From Lysobacterales bacterium (GTDB taxonomy: Bacteria > Pseudomonadota > Gammaproteobacteria > Xanthomonadales > UBA2363), in NCBI GenBank assembly GCA_019634735.1, contig JAHCAT010000009.1, positions 1 through 64,000 on the forward strand: a stretch of DNA of 64,000 bases. Reading direction: 5' to 3'. Position numbers and translations under genes: made by a program. Numbering within the stretch: the stretch's first letter is position 1; each line of letters begins with the position of its first letter. Positions 10,112-19,470 of the stretch are shown here, piece after piece. The notes beneath the pieces were generated by a model. It did not search any database. It worked only from the letters and a program-made list of their open reading frames with translations, and was not told the origin of the DNA.

Positions 10112-10603
10112 CTACTGGTTGCGGCCGATGGTGGCGTCGGGCGTGCGCCGCGCGGCCTCGCTGGCGGCTTCCGCCTGGCGTCCGGCGAGCTGGCAGCTCA
10201 TCTGCGCGATCCGGCTGCCGACGCTGGCGGCGGGCTGGCAGCTCAGGCGCTCGCCGGCGTCCAGGCCGAGCGTCTCCACGACCGCCGTGTGGTCGGCGAC
10301 GATACGCTCGACCTGCGGTGGGCGCAGATGGCGCCAGGCCCGGATCGGCGCCAGGGACGCCCGCAGCCGCTGCAGCGCGGCTTGTGCAGCGTCCCTGGCT
10401 TCAGGCGACAGCCCGGCGAAGCCGCCCGATGCCAGCGCGTCGGCCCAATGGCCGGTCTGTCGAAGCACGTCGGCCGGGGAAACCGGTCCCGCCACCGGCG
10501 TCGGAAAGGTATGTTCGTCGTTCTGGCGGCGCTGCGCATGTACGTCGCCGAGGGTCGCCGGCAGCGCCAGGGCCAGCAGCACGGCGGGGAAGGCTCGGGA
10601 CAT
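10112..10603 (-). CDS. Secreted hypothetical protein
   Basis: 163 residues from the ATG at 10603, chosen because it begins a clear Sec signal peptide (MSRAFPAVLLALALPATLGDVHAQ, cleavage after HAQ). The mature part is rich in alanine and arginine, predicted mostly helical, with two cysteines (near residues 123 and 139) that could form a disulfide. I do not recognise the family. The frame is open further upstream but that extension has no signal. It is transcribed opposite to aceE and to the RcnB-like gene, so stands alone. Confidence 0.55.
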   Translation of the reverse strand: MSRAFPAVLLALALPATLGDVHAQRRQNDEHTFPTPVAGPVSPADVLRQTGHWADALASGGFAGLSPEARDAAQAALQRLRASLAPIRAWRHLRPPQVERIVADHTAVVETLGLDAGERLSCQPAASVGSRIAQMSCQLAGRQAEAASEAARRTPDATIGRNQ

Positions 10604-10913
10604 GGGGCGCTCCAGGTCGTGGAAAGGTCGGGCGGGAACGGCGCGGGACTCGGCCTCGCCGAACGGGCGGTCCATTGCCGCGATGATGATCGGACGGGTC
10701 GGGCGCCGAAAACGTCGCGCGGTCCGGACCGCAACGACTTCCGGACGGCGGATGGCCACGTCTACCGGACCGGCGGAGCGGCCAATTCCCAGCGCCGCCT
10801 GAACGTCCTTGCGGCGGTTCAAAACCGATTAAGGCGACGGGCGCGAACGTGGGCTCCGCAGCGGAACTTCCCCGCTGCCGTCCGGCCGGGTCGGCCGTTC
10901 CGAGGACATCACC

Positions 10914-11420
10914 ATGGGTAGACTGCTTTCCTGCACGCTCGTCGCCGCGCTGGCCGGTGCCGCCGGCCTGGTCGAGGCCTCGCCGCGCGACCGTGGCGGC
11001 CATGAGCGCGGCCCGCACGGCCATAGCCATGCCCAGCAGCGCTGGCACGATGGCGACCGCCGGCCTGGCCGTCACGACCGTCACGGCCGCGACGACCGCC
11101 GGTACCGTCCGGATCCCGGTCAACGGCCGCCGCATGGCCAGGCCTGGCGGCCGGGGCCGGGCTACAGGCCGGGCTATGGCTATGGCTATCCGCCGCCGGG
11201 GCACTACGTGCGTCCGCACGGGTACCGCCCGTATCGCTGGAGTCACGGCCACCGCCTGCCGCGCGGTTACTACGCGCCGGTCTATTACGTCGATTACCGG
11301 CCCTACCGCCTGGCGCCGCCGCCCTATGGCCATCGCTGGGTGCGGGTCGATGGCGATGTCCTGCTCGTGGCGCTGGCCACCGGACTGGTCGTGGATGCCG
11401 TCTACGGTCTGTTCCGCTGA
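10914..11420 (+). CDS. RcnB-like periplasmic histidine-rich protein
   Basis: 168 residues with a signal peptide (cleavage near VEASP), then a His/Arg/Tyr/Pro-rich low-complexity segment (residues 25-110) and a conserved tail YYVDYRPYRL...GHRWVRVDGDVLLVALATGLVVDAVYGLF. That tail, with the 'W-V-D-D-LL' pattern, is typical of RcnB-family proteins, of which E. coli RcnB affects nickel/cobalt homeostasis. The His-rich portion is compatible with metal binding. The metal and partners are unknown; no rcnA efflux gene is adjacent. Confidence 0.75.
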   Translation: MGRLLSCTLVAALAGAAGLVEASPRDRGGHERGPHGHSHAQQRWHDGDRRPGRHDRHGRDDRRYRPDPGQRPPHGQAWRPGPGYRPGYGYGYPPPGHYVRPHGYRPYRWSHGHRLPRGYYAPVYYVDYRPYRLAPPPYGHRWVRVDGDVLLVALATGLVVDAVYGLFR

Positions 11421-11634
11421 GCCCGGCGGGCCCCGGCCGGACCGTTGGCCGACCATCCAGGCGCGCCTGCGTGCGCGGGCGCGCTCTGCCCGGATCCGCA
11501 GGGCGACGGTCGCGCCGCTGCGTTGGCGGCACGGTCCGTGCAGGCGGGCGGTCAACCCCGCATAATCGGATTCCCTGGTGGCGGATGCCGGTAACGGCAC
11601 CGCTGCCGACCCGCCGATACAGCCAGGAGTTGCC

Positions 11635-12252
11635 ATGCGCCCGTCGATCCTTTCCTGCCTCGTCCTTGCCACCGCAGTCAGCGCCGCGCTCGGCCAGGGC
11701 CACGCCGCAGCGGCCGACATGAAGGCGCAGCTCAACGAGGCGCGGGCGGAGCTGGCGCCGACCCAGGGCAACCGCGCCCGCGGCACCCTCACCCTGTCCC
11801 CGGACAGCCGCGGTCTGCGCATCAGCGGCACCGTGGCCAACCTGCGCGCCAATGGCGAGCATGGTTTCCACGTCCATGCGGTCGGCGACTGCAGCGCCGC
11901 CGACGCCAGCAGCGCCGGCGACCACTTCAATCCCGGCAACCACAACCACGGAAACCCCAGGACCAGCGCGCCGAACCACGCCGGCGACATGCCGAACCTT
12001 CGGGCGGATGCCCGCGGCACCGCCACCTTCGCGTTCCGGATCACCGGCGTCACGCTCGGCGACGGCGGCGACGCCGACGTCCTGGGCAAGGCCATCGTGG
12101 TCCATGCCGATGCCGACGACTACAGCAGCCAGCCGGCCGGCAATGCCGGTGCACGCATCGCCTGCGGGGTGATCGAGGCGACGCCGGCGCCAGCGCTGGC
12201 GCCGCAGCCGATTCAGGAAGCGGCGCCGGCGACGCAGCCCGCAGCCGGCTGA
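11635..12252 (+). CDS. sodC: Cu-Zn superoxide dismutase, periplasmic
   Basis: 205 residues from the ATG at 11635, preceded by CAGGAG at a good distance and starting a signal peptide (to about residue 26, AAA-D). The enzyme dismutates superoxide to peroxide and oxygen in the periplasm. Copper ligands GFHVH, the zinc loop HFNPGNHNHGNP...HAGDMPN, the IVVHADADDY segment and the disulfide cysteines (GDCS and IACGVIE) are all present. A proline/alanine tail of about 20 residues extends past the fold and its coding region overlaps the 3' end of dinB by 40 nt on the opposite strand. Confidence 0.95.
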   Translation: MRPSILSCLVLATAVSAALGQGHAAAADMKAQLNEARAELAPTQGNRARGTLTLSPDSRGLRISGTVANLRANGEHGFHVHAVGDCSAADASSAGDHFNPGNHNHGNPRTSAPNHAGDMPNLRADARGTATFAFRITGVTLGDGGDADVLGKAIVVHADADDYSSQPAGNAGARIACGVIEATPAPALAPQPIQEAAPATQPAAG

Positions 12253-13394
12253 CCAGGTTGGCCTGACGCTGTCGCGTCGCCGGCGGCGAACAGGTCGCCG
12301 GGCGAGGGCGCGTCCTCGAAATTGGCCAGGCCCACGCCGGCCAGCCGATAGCGCGTGTGTTCCGGCAGGTCGACGCGCTTCAGCAGGGTGGCCAGCACGG
12401 CTTCGACCTCGGCCAGCGAGCGCAGCGGATGCGGCGGCGTCAGGCTGCGCGTCAGCAGGCGGAACTGTGCGGTCTTGAGTTTCAGCACCACGGTGCGGGC
12501 GAGTGCCCCGTGCCGTTGCGCCAGTTGCCAGGTGCGCTCGGCCAGCCGTCGCAGGTCCGGCGTCAGCGCCGACAGGGGCAGGTCCTCGGCGAAGGTGTCC
12601 TCGCAGGAGATCGACTGGCGCGGTCGATCCGGCTGCACCGGCGACTCGTCGATGCCCAGTGCGAGTTCGGCCAGGCGACGCCCCCAGCGGCCGAACTGCG
12701 CAGAAAGCGTTTCCGCGCCCAGGGCGCGCAGGTCGCCGACCATGGCCACGCCGAGAGCAGCCAGCCGAGCCGCCATCACCCGGCCGACGCCCGGCAGGCG
12801 GTCGACCGGCAGCGGCGCCAGGAAGTCCAGGACCTGGTGCGGGCGAAGCACGAACAGGCCATCGGGCTTGCGCCAGTCCGAGGCGATCTTGGCCAGGAAG
12901 CGATTGGGAGCGACACCGGCCGAGGCGGTCAGATCGAGTTCCTCGCGGATCGCCGCCCGGATCGCCTGCGCCACCGCGGTGCCGCTCGACAGGCCCGAGC
13001 TCGGCCGGGTCACGTCCAGGTAGGCCTCGTCGAGCGAGAGCGGTTCGATAAGGTCGGTATGCCGCGCGAAGATCGCGCGGACCTGCCGCGATACCGCGCG
13101 GTAGCGGGTGAAGTCCGGTGGCACGAACACGGCGTCCGGGCACAGCCGTTCGGCGCGCAGCGCGGGCATCGCCGAGCGCACCCCGAAGCGCCGCGCCTCG
13201 TAGCTGGCCGCGCACACCACGGAACGACGGCCGCGCCAGGCCACCACCACCGGCCGGCCGCGCAGCGACGGATCATCGCGCTGCTCGACCGAGGCGTAGA
13301 AGGCGTCCATGTCGACATGCACGATGCGACGTGCGTCTGCCGGCAGCGCGGCCGGCGCGTCGGCGGGGCGCTCAGTCGAGGACGACGACGGCAT
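12213..13394 (-). CDS. dinB: DNA polymerase IV (Y-family translesion polymerase)
   Basis: 393 residues. Error-prone, lesion-bypassing polymerase. The palm motif HVDMDAFYASVEQ (about residue 26) and catalytic SLDEAYLDVT (about 120) carry the metal-binding acidic residues; the helix-hairpin-helix LPGVGRVMAARL and little-finger region follow. It ends in an alanine/glycine-rich tail that includes no obvious beta-clamp box I would trust. It converges with sodC (40-nt tail overlap), and its start lies 23 nt inside the 3' end of the MOSC gene, suggesting co-transcription with it. No LexA-type box is obvious upstream. Confidence 0.95.
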   Translation of the reverse strand: MPSSSSTERPADAPAALPADARRIVHVDMDAFYASVEQRDDPSLRGRPVVVAWRGRRSVVCAASYEARRFGVRSAMPALRAERLCPDAVFVPPDFTRYRAVSRQVRAIFARHTDLIEPLSLDEAYLDVTRPSSGLSSGTAVAQAIRAAIREELDLTASAGVAPNRFLAKIASDWRKPDGLFVLRPHQVLDFLAPLPVDRLPGVGRVMAARLAALGVAMVGDLRALGAETLSAQFGRWGRRLAELALGIDESPVQPDRPRQSISCEDTFAEDLPLSALTPDLRRLAERTWQLAQRHGALARTVVLKLKTAQFRLLTRSLTPPHPLRSLAEVEAVLATLLKRVDLPEHTRYRLAGVGLANFEDAPSPGDLFAAGDATASGQPGQPAAGCVAGAAS

Positions 13395-14169
13395 CGCCGG
13401 TGCGCAGGCGGCCCTCGCCGCGCGGGATGAGGTTGACGCCGAAGGTGACGCCGCTGTCGCCGCGCCGGTATGCCTTCAGGCTGGCCAGCGGTTCGCCCTG
13501 CGGATCGGGCACCCCGGTGTCCGGGTCGACCAGCGTGAACACGCAGCGCGTGCAAGGCTTCGCGGCCTCGAACTCGACCTCGCCGATGCGCAGACGCCGC
13601 CAGCCGTCCTCGGCATGGGCCGGGCAGCCGCCGACCACCAGGTTGGGCCGGAAGCGCAGGGCGGCCATCGGTCTGCCGACGCGCTCGCCGAGCGTCGCCA
13701 GCGCGGCCGCCGACAGCAACAGCAGCGGATAGCCGTCGGCGAAGCTGACCTCGTCGCCCGGCCGGGCGTGCACCGGATCGACAGGGCGCCGGGCCCCGGC
13801 GTCCATGTACACCAGGGACACCGGCCTGCCCAGCACGCGCGACAGCCAGGCGTCGGCGTCGGCACCGCAGGTCAGGGCATCGACGTCGTCCTTCCAGATC
13901 CGCACCCGGCGGCGGCGTTGCTGCGCGTTCGGCTTGGGCAGCGCCAGCGTCGGCGACCCCGGCGATTGCAGCACCAGGCCGTCGGGCATGGCCACGGCGC
14001 GGATCCGGACCAGCGCCGGCAGCTGCCGGCCGGTCAGGAAGCGGCCGTCGGCGTCGACCACCAGCCAGCGCCGGTCGCCCTTCAGTCCGCGAGGTTCCAC
14101 CGTGGCCTGCGCGAGCGGCTGCGCCGCGGCCGACTTCAAGGGATAGCGGTAGATCGCTTCCAGCTGCAC
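13372..14169 (-). CDS. MOSC-domain protein (YcbX-like)
   Basis: 265 residues from a GTG start at 14169 (VQLEAIYRYPLKS is the canonical beginning of the MOSC N-terminal domain). An ATG-less upstream extension would run into the divergent lipoprotein promoter and is rejected. The MOSC N-terminal barrel covers residues 1-110. The MOSC domain (about 125-262) has the conserved FRPNLVVGG segment and the cysteine in KPCTRCVFTLVD, which in mitochondrial mARC and E. coli YcbX binds molybdenum cofactor. The likely role is reduction of N-hydroxylated compounds; the fusion to a 2Fe-2S domain seen in YcbX is absent. Confidence 0.88.
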   Translation of the reverse strand: MQLEAIYRYPLKSAAAQPLAQATVEPRGLKGDRRWLVVDADGRFLTGRQLPALVRIRAVAMPDGLVLQSPGSPTLALPKPNAQQRRRRVRIWKDDVDALTCGADADAWLSRVLGRPVSLVYMDAGARRPVDPVHARPGDEVSFADGYPLLLLSAAALATLGERVGRPMAALRFRPNLVVGGCPAHAEDGWRRLRIGEVEFEAAKPCTRCVFTLVDPDTGVPDPQGEPLASLKAYRRGDSGVTFGVNLIPRGEGRLRTGDAVVVLD

Positions 14170-14287
14170 GCGGCCAGTGTAGCCCGGGATCCGGCCGGGG
14201 CGGGCGACGCTGGCCCGCCTGACGGCATTGCGGGATGATGCGGATACGGTCGCGGGCGCATGCTGCGACCCCGGCCAGGAGGTTGCC

Positions 14288-14929
14288 ATGAGCCACGCAA
14301 GTCCGATGCGCGCCCTGCTTGCGGTCGCCGCCAGCGTCCTGGCCGGCTGCGCCGCCACGCCGTCGCGCAACGACGCCGGGTCCGGTCCGCAGGCTTTCCG
14401 GTGCGGCGACGAGGAGGTGCTGGCGCGCTTCCTGCCCGGCGAGGTGGAGCTTGCGTGGGCCGGCGGCAGCCGGCGGCTGCCGGCCGCGGTGGCCGCGTCC
14501 GGTGCCCGCTACGCGCGCGGCAACGACGAGTTCTGGACGCGCGGCGACCAGGGCTGGCTGCGGCTGGACGGCGTCCGCAGGGACTGTGTGGTGATCCCGG
14601 TCGATCCGTGGCGAGACGCACGCGCCCGCGGCGCCGGATTCCGGGCGATCGGCCAGGAGCCCGGCTGGGTCGCCGAACTGGCGCCCGGACCCGACGCCTG
14701 GCTGGCCGTGCAGCTCGACTACGGCAGCCGAACCCTTCGCGCCGAGCGGACCCGGCGGCTGGCGGATGCCGCCGGCGTGGTCGCCGAAGTCGACGGCGAG
14801 ACGGTGACGTTGCGCATCCGGCCCGAGCCCTGCATCGACGTGATGAGCGGCGAGGCCTACGAGGCGACCGCCGAGCTGCGCATCGGGGACCGCCGCCTGG
14901 CCGGCTGCGGGCGATTCCTGGCCGACTGA
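14288..14929 (+). CDS. Lipoprotein with MliC-like lysozyme-inhibitor domain plus COG3650-type domain
   Basis: 213 residues. ATG at 14288 follows CAGGAGG at ideal spacing and opens a lipoprotein signal with lipobox LAGC (cysteine about residue 22). Residues about 38-100 match the MliC pattern: F-x-C-G near the start, then LP...ASGARYARGNDEFWTRGDQGWLRLDG. MliC proteins bind and block c-type lysozyme at the outer membrane. Residues about 110-210 (GFRAIGQEPGWVAEL ... SGEAYEATAELRIGDRRLAGCG) resemble COG3650 domains of unknown role. The gene is divergent from the MOSC gene and convergent with plsY. Confidence 0.72.
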   Translation: MSHASPMRALLAVAASVLAGCAATPSRNDAGSGPQAFRCGDEEVLARFLPGEVELAWAGGSRRLPAAVAASGARYARGNDEFWTRGDQGWLRLDGVRRDCVVIPVDPWRDARARGAGFRAIGQEPGWVAELAPGPDAWLAVQLDYGSRTLRAERTRRLADAAGVVAEVDGETVTLRIRPEPCIDVMSGEAYEATAELRIGDRRLAGCGRFLAD

Positions 14930-14996
14930 TCCCCGGCCGGCGCTGCCGGTATCCCGAGGACGCGGTCGGGCCGGACGCAACGCGCCCGTGCGTGCC

Positions 14997-15641
14997 TCAG
15001 CGGCGGCCCAACAGGCGCGGCAGGATCCGTGCGCGCTCGAAGCGCAGCTCCTTGCCGGCCCGCAGCCGCGCCAGGTTGCCGCGGTGGGTCCACACCAGCA
15101 GCGCGGCGGCGGCCAGCGCCAGCGCGAATACGCCGGGGACGGCGCGCCAGCCCGTGAACGCCAGGGCGACCGGGAAGCTCACGGCGGCCGTCACCGTGGC
15201 CAGCCCGACGTAGCCGGTGGCGGTCAGCACCAGCAGCCAGGCCAGCAGCATGACCAGGGCCAGGCCGGGAAACAATGCCAGGACGGTGCCGAACGCGGTT
15301 CCGGCGCCCTTGCCGCCACGCAGGCCATGCCAGAGCGGATAGCAGTGGCCGACCGCCGCAGCCAGGCCGCAGGCCAGGCCGGTGGCTGCCGGTGCCAGCA
15401 GGTCGGCCCCGAACCAGGGCAGGCGGGCCACCACCAGGGCCGCCGCCACGCCCTTGCCGACGTCGATCGCCGCGACCGCCAGGGCGAAGCCCCGGCCCTG
15501 GGTGCGCAGGGCATTGGTGGCGCCGGCATTGCCGCTGCCGGCCCTGCGGATGTCGACGCCGCGCAGCCTGCCCAGCAGCAGGCTGCCGACCACGCTGCCG
15601 AGCAGGTAGGCGAGCAGCAGCTTGGCCAGCAGGGCGGTCAC
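14997..15641 (-). CDS. plsY: Acyl-phosphate:glycerol-3-phosphate acyltransferase
   Basis: 214 residues, an integral membrane enzyme with about five helices that transfers an acyl group from acyl-phosphate to glycerol-3-phosphate, the first step in phospholipid synthesis. The three PlsY cytoplasmic motifs are visible: GSGNAGATNALR, GHCYPLWHGLRGGKGAGT and the glycine-containing loop near residue 190. It starts with GTG inside the stop codon of the upstream FakA/FakB-like gene (GTGA, 4-nt overlap), so it is translationally coupled to it. That pairing is biochemically meaningful because FakA makes acyl-phosphate, the PlsY substrate. Confidence 0.95.
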   Translation of the reverse strand: MTALLAKLLLAYLLGSVVGSLLLGRLRGVDIRRAGSGNAGATNALRTQGRGFALAVAAIDVGKGVAAALVVARLPWFGADLLAPAATGLACGLAAAVGHCYPLWHGLRGGKGAGTAFGTVLALFPGLALVMLLAWLLVLTATGYVGLATVTAAVSFPVALAFTGWRAVPGVFALALAAAALLVWTHRGNLARLRAGKELRFERARILPRLLGRR

Positions 15642-17479
15642 GGCGGGGCGTCGAAAAGCGCCTGCAGGCCGACGACCAGCGTCCCCGGTCCGGCGTGGGC
15701 GCCGATCGCCGGGCCGTTCTCGGTCACCCACACCGTGTCCAGCCCGGTGATCCGATCGCGCAGGGCGCCGGCCAGGCGTGCCGCCTGGTCGGCGGCATCG
15801 CAGTGACCGACGATGGCGCGCCAACGATCGGCGCCTCGGGCGCGGCGCGCGATCACCGCGGCGAAGCGCTCGGTGAGGTCCGACCTGCCGCGCAACGCGC
15901 GGAACGGCTTGACCTTGCCGCCGCGGGCGGTGACCAGCAGGGTCAGCCCGAACCAGTCGGCGACGCGCTTGAGCAGCGGCGGCAGGCGGCCGCCGGCGAC
16001 CCCGTAGCGCAGGTCGGCGATCATCCCGAAGGTGCGGGTATCGGTCATGGCGCGGGCCACCGCGGCCTGCACGGTGGCCAGGTCGGCGCCGGTGGCGGCC
16101 ACTTCGGCGGCCCGGATCGCGATCAGCGCCTGGCCGGCCGAGACGTTGAGCGTATCGATCACGTGGATGTTGCCGGCACCGGCCTCGCGCGCGGCGGTTC
16201 CGGCGGCCTGGAAAGTGCCCGACACCTGGCTGGACAGGCTGACCGAGACAATGTCCCGGCAGTGCGCCAGGACCAGCTCGTAGGCGCGGCGGAAGTCGCC
16301 AGGCGGTGGCTGGCTGGTGCGCGGCGGAGTGGGATCCAGGCGCAGCCGGGCGTAGAGCTCGGCTGGCGCCAGGGTGACGCGGTCCATGAAATCCTCGTCG
16401 CCGAAGTTGACCCGGACCGGGACCACCGTCAGGCCCAGCCGCTCGGCCTGGCCGGCCGGCAGGTCGGCGGCCGAATCGACCACCACGCGCACCGGCTGGA
16501 ACGGCGCCGCCCGCAGCCGCGCCTGCGCCTGCATGTCGTCGGCCTTGCGCTGCGCCACCGTGCCAAGCGCGGACAGCGCCTCGAACAACCGGTTCGGCTG
16601 GTCGATGTGGGCATGAACGCGGACCCGCTCGCGGCCACCGGCGACCACCAGCGAGTCCAGGGCCAGGCCGGACAGCGCGGCATGCACGCGCTCCGGCGCC
16701 AGGTCGGTCCCCGACAGCGAGCATTCGGTGCAATAGCGGAACGGGCTGGCGGTCTCGACCGACTCCAGGTGCACGTCGGCATGCGCGCCGCCGGCGAGGT
16801 CGCGCAGTTCGGGTGGCAGGCGCAGGGCATCGCGGCCGCGGGCGATCAGGTCGTCGACACCCTCCAGGAAATCGACGAAGCCGGCGGCACCGGCATCGAC
16901 CACGCCGGCCGCACGCAGCACCGGCAACTGCTGGGGCGTCGCCGCCAGCGAAGCGCGCGCCCGCGCCAGGGCGGCGCGGAACAGCGCGGTGAGGTCGCGC
17001 ACGCCGCGCTCGGCCTGGTCGCGCAACTCCCCCGCGAAGTCGTGGATGACGCTCAGGATGGTGCCCTCGCGCGGCTGCGCCAGGCAGGCCCGCGCCGAGC
17101 GGGCGGCGGCCTGCGCGGCCAGCGCAAGCTGGTCGGCGTCGACCTCGCGACGGCTGCCGACCGCCTCCGCCAGGCCCTGGAAGAACTGCGCGAAGATCGC
17201 GCCGGAGTTGCCGCGCGCGCCATCGACGGCCTCGCGCGCCACCTGGCGCAGCACGGTGCCGACATCGCCGCCGCGATCGCGTCGGGCGCTGCCCAGCACG
17301 GCGGCGAGGGTGAACGCCAGGTTGCTGCCGGTGTCGCCGTCGGGCACCGGAAAGACGTTGATCCGGTTGAGGTAGTCGCGGCGGGTCAGGACCCGGCGAC
17401 AGCCGGCGATCAGGGCGGCCTTCAGGCGGCTGCCGCTCAGGTGCAGGGCGGGATCGGGCGACGCAGACAGGGTGTGCAT
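15638..17479 (-). CDS. Fused DAK2-domain / DegV-domain protein (FakA-FakB-like fatty acid kinase)
   Basis: 613 residues. Residues about 15-205 are a DAK2 kinase domain ([13 protein letters not shown] metal/ATP loop; [15 protein letters not shown]). Residues about 230-320 resemble the FakA middle domain, with a CTEC cysteine pair and HAH motif at the positions used for metal in FakA. Residues about 330-610 are a DegV/FakB lipid-binding domain ([22 protein letters not shown]). In Firmicutes FakA and FakB are separate: FakB presents a fatty acid and FakA phosphorylates it. Here both are in one chain and overlap plsY by 4 nt. The start ATG at 17479 lies close to the divergent hemF region. Confidence 0.88.
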   Translation of the reverse strand: MHTLSASPDPALHLSGSRLKAALIAGCRRVLTRRDYLNRINVFPVPDGDTGSNLAFTLAAVLGSARRDRGGDVGTVLRQVAREAVDGARGNSGAIFAQFFQGLAEAVGSRREVDADQLALAAQAAARSARACLAQPREGTILSVIHDFAGELRDQAERGVRDLTALFRAALARARASLAATPQQLPVLRAAGVVDAGAAGFVDFLEGVDDLIARGRDALRLPPELRDLAGGAHADVHLESVETASPFRYCTECSLSGTDLAPERVHAALSGLALDSLVVAGGRERVRVHAHIDQPNRLFEALSALGTVAQRKADDMQAQARLRAAPFQPVRVVVDSAADLPAGQAERLGLTVVPVRVNFGDEDFMDRVTLAPAELYARLRLDPTPPRTSQPPPGDFRRAYELVLAHCRDIVSVSLSSQVSGTFQAAGTAAREAGAGNIHVIDTLNVSAGQALIAIRAAEVAATGADLATVQAAVARAMTDTRTFGMIADLRYGVAGGRLPPLLKRVADWFGLTLLVTARGGKVKPFRALRGRSDLTERFAAVIARRARGADRWRAIVGHCDAADQAARLAGALRDRITGLDTVWVTENGPAIGAHAGPGTLVVGLQALFDAPP

Positions 17480-17741
17480 AGGCGGGGCAGCATACGGGGG
17501 CGGATGCGGCCCGTCGTGCTGCGATGCAGCGCCCGGCCTGGGCTACCATGGCGCCCACCGCGAAGTCGTGGCGTTGCCCGCGCCGGACCGTCGCCCGGCT
17601 GCGGCCGGGCGACCGTCCGGACCCCGTTCGAATCGGAGGAATCCCGATGCCGCGCAGCCCGAAGCGGGCACGTCCCGCCCTGTTCCATTCGTCCGCCGCG
17701 GCTGCACCCGCGCTCGCCGGCCCCCCCGAGGGGATACCTTC

Positions 17742-18674
17742 GTGAACGCGGCGCCCCAGGCACCCGAAGGCGCGCCGGAGGCGGCCGCCGTCCAGGCCTT
17801 CCTGCGCGGCCTGCAGGACCGCATCTGCACGGCCATCGAGGCGGCCGATGGCAGTGCGCGCTTCAGCGAGGACGTGTGGCAGCGCCCGGAAGGCGGTGGC
17901 GGCCGGTCGCGGGTGCTGCGCGAGGGCGCGGTGTTCGAACAGGCAGGGATCGGCTACTCCGAGGTCCATGGCGAGCGGCTTCCGCCGGCCGCCAGCGCCA
18001 GCCGGCCGGCCCTGGCGGGCGCGCCGTGGCGGGCGATGGGCGTGTCGCTGGTGTTCCACCCGCGCAACCCCTACCTGCCGACCACCCACATGAACGTGCG
18101 CTACTTCGAGGCGCGCCCGGCGGACGCGTCGCCGGTGTGGTGGTTCGGCGGCGGCTTCGACCTGACGCCGTTCTACCCGTTCGACGAGGATGTCCGGCAC
18201 TGGCACCAGGTGGCCGCCGACCTGTGCGCGCCGTTCGGCGGCATCGAGCGCTACCAGGCGCACAAGCGCTGGTGCGACCAGTACTTCTTCCTGCGCCACC
18301 GTGGCGAGACCCGCGGCGTCGGCGGGCTGTTCTACGACGACCTCAACGAAGACGGATTCGATCGCTGCTTCGCCTACACCCGTGCGGTGGGCGAAGGCTT
18401 CCTGGACGCCTACCTGCCGCTGGTGGCGCGGCGCCGGGATACGCCCTGGGGCGAGCGCGAGCGGCAGTTCCAGCTGTACCGGCGCGGTCGTTACGTCGAG
18501 TTCAACCTGGTGTTCGACCGCGGCACCCTGTTCGGTCTGCAAAGTGGCGGCCGCACCGAGTCCATCCTGATGAGCCTGCCGCCGCTGGTGCGCTGGCAGT
18601 ACGGCTGGCAGCCCGAGCCCGGGTCGCCGGAGGCGCGCCTGGCCGACTACCTGGTGCCGCGCGAGTGGCTGTAG
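17742..18674 (+). CDS. hemF: Oxygen-dependent coproporphyrinogen III oxidase
   Basis: 310 residues from a GTG at 17742 preceded by GAGGGG; family length is about 300. It oxidatively decarboxylates coproporphyrinogen III to protoporphyrinogen IX in haem synthesis, using O2. Hallmarks are [57 protein letters not shown] and the C-terminal [19 protein letters not shown]. Open reading frame continues upstream without HemF homology, so the internal GTG is preferred over earlier starts. It implies aerobic haem synthesis. Confidence 0.95.
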   Translation: MNAAPQAPEGAPEAAAVQAFLRGLQDRICTAIEAADGSARFSEDVWQRPEGGGGRSRVLREGAVFEQAGIGYSEVHGERLPPAASASRPALAGAPWRAMGVSLVFHPRNPYLPTTHMNVRYFEARPADASPVWWFGGGFDLTPFYPFDEDVRHWHQVAADLCAPFGGIERYQAHKRWCDQYFFLRHRGETRGVGGLFYDDLNEDGFDRCFAYTRAVGEGFLDAYLPLVARRRDTPWGERERQFQLYRRGRYVEFNLVFDRGTLFGLQSGGRTESILMSLPPLVRWQYGWQPEPGSPEARLADYLVPREWL

Positions 18675-18736
18675 CGGAAGGACCAGCGTCGCGCGGCGCG
18701 ATGCGCCAGCCACGCGACGTCCGGGCGGATGCCGGC

Positions 18737-18895
18737 CAGCAGGCTGTTGAAAAACAGCCTGCTGGCGGCGGGCATGGATGGCCGCTCGGCGAAGCAGGTG
18801 CGTAAGCAGTTGATTCGACGGGAGCCCGTCCGGACCTGCGCCGGACGGGCGGCTTGAAAAACGACCAGGAAGGTCGTTTTTCAACAAGCTGCTAG
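18737..18895. repeat. 159-bp MITE-like element with terminal inverted repeats
   Basis: The ends are imperfect inverted repeats (CAGCAGGCTGTTGAAAAAC at the left; the right end reads CTAGCAGCTTGTTGAAAAAC on the other strand). Inside are three perfect hairpins: 18738-18763 (11-bp arms, GAAA loop), 18824-18850 (10-bp arms, GCCCGTCCGG) and 18856-18882 (11-bp arms, GAAAAACGACC). TGTTGAAAAAC ends resemble those of IS1182-type elements, so a non-autonomous derivative is likely. The element touches the mgtC stop codon. Confidence 0.7.
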
Positions 18896-19371
18896 TCCTT
18901 TGGCGGTTCCTGCCGCGGCAGCTTGCGCTCCAGGTGGCTGAACACGACCAGCACCAGCAGCGACAGCACCGCGACACCGATCCCAAGACCGTAGCGGGCC
19001 AGGCCGGTTGCGATGCCGATCGCCGCGGCCATCAGCAGAGACACCGCGGTGGTGAGTCCCAGCACGTGGTCGTGGCTGGCGCTGCGCAGGATGGTGCCGG
19101 CGCCGATGAAGCCCACGCAGGCGATCACCGCCTCGATCAGGCGCACCGGATCGACCTGCAGGATGCCGGCGTAGTCCTCGCGCATGAAGGTTTCGGCCAG
19201 CACGTCGCCGAGGCCGACGATCAGCGCGGCCGCGCCGGCGACCAGCATGTGCGTGCGCAGGCCCGCAGGCTTCGCCCGCGTCTCCCGCTCCAGGCCGATC
19301 AGGCCGCCCAGCGCCATGGCGGCGACCACGCGGCCCAGGATCGCAAGGTCCTGCTGCAACCACACTTCCAT
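18892..19371 (-). CDS. MgtC/SapB family membrane protein
   Basis: 159 residues with four to five predicted helices. MgtC signature segments are present: GGLIGLERETRAKPAGLRTHMLV near residue 22 and CVGFIGAGTIL near 85, plus the GLTTAVSLLMAAAIGIATG helix. MgtC proteins modulate growth at low magnesium and inhibit the F-type ATP synthase in some pathogens, but many family members have no known role. The stop codon lies in the terminal repeat of the adjacent MITE-like element, so the C-terminus (LPRQEPPKD) may have been altered by its insertion. Confidence 0.9.
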   Translation of the reverse strand: MEVWLQQDLAILGRVVAAMALGGLIGLERETRAKPAGLRTHMLVAGAAALIVGLGDVLAETFMREDYAGILQVDPVRLIEAVIACVGFIGAGTILRSASHDHVLGLTTAVSLLMAAAIGIATGLARYGLGIGVAVLSLLVLVVFSHLERKLPRQEPPKD

Positions 19372-19470
19372 GGCAAGGCGTCCGGTGACGCGGCGAGTCT
19401 AGCGCCGGCCGGCCGCCGGGCGCGGCAGGGGCGGGGGCGGGCGGTGCGACGAGCGCGATACCGCCGCGGT

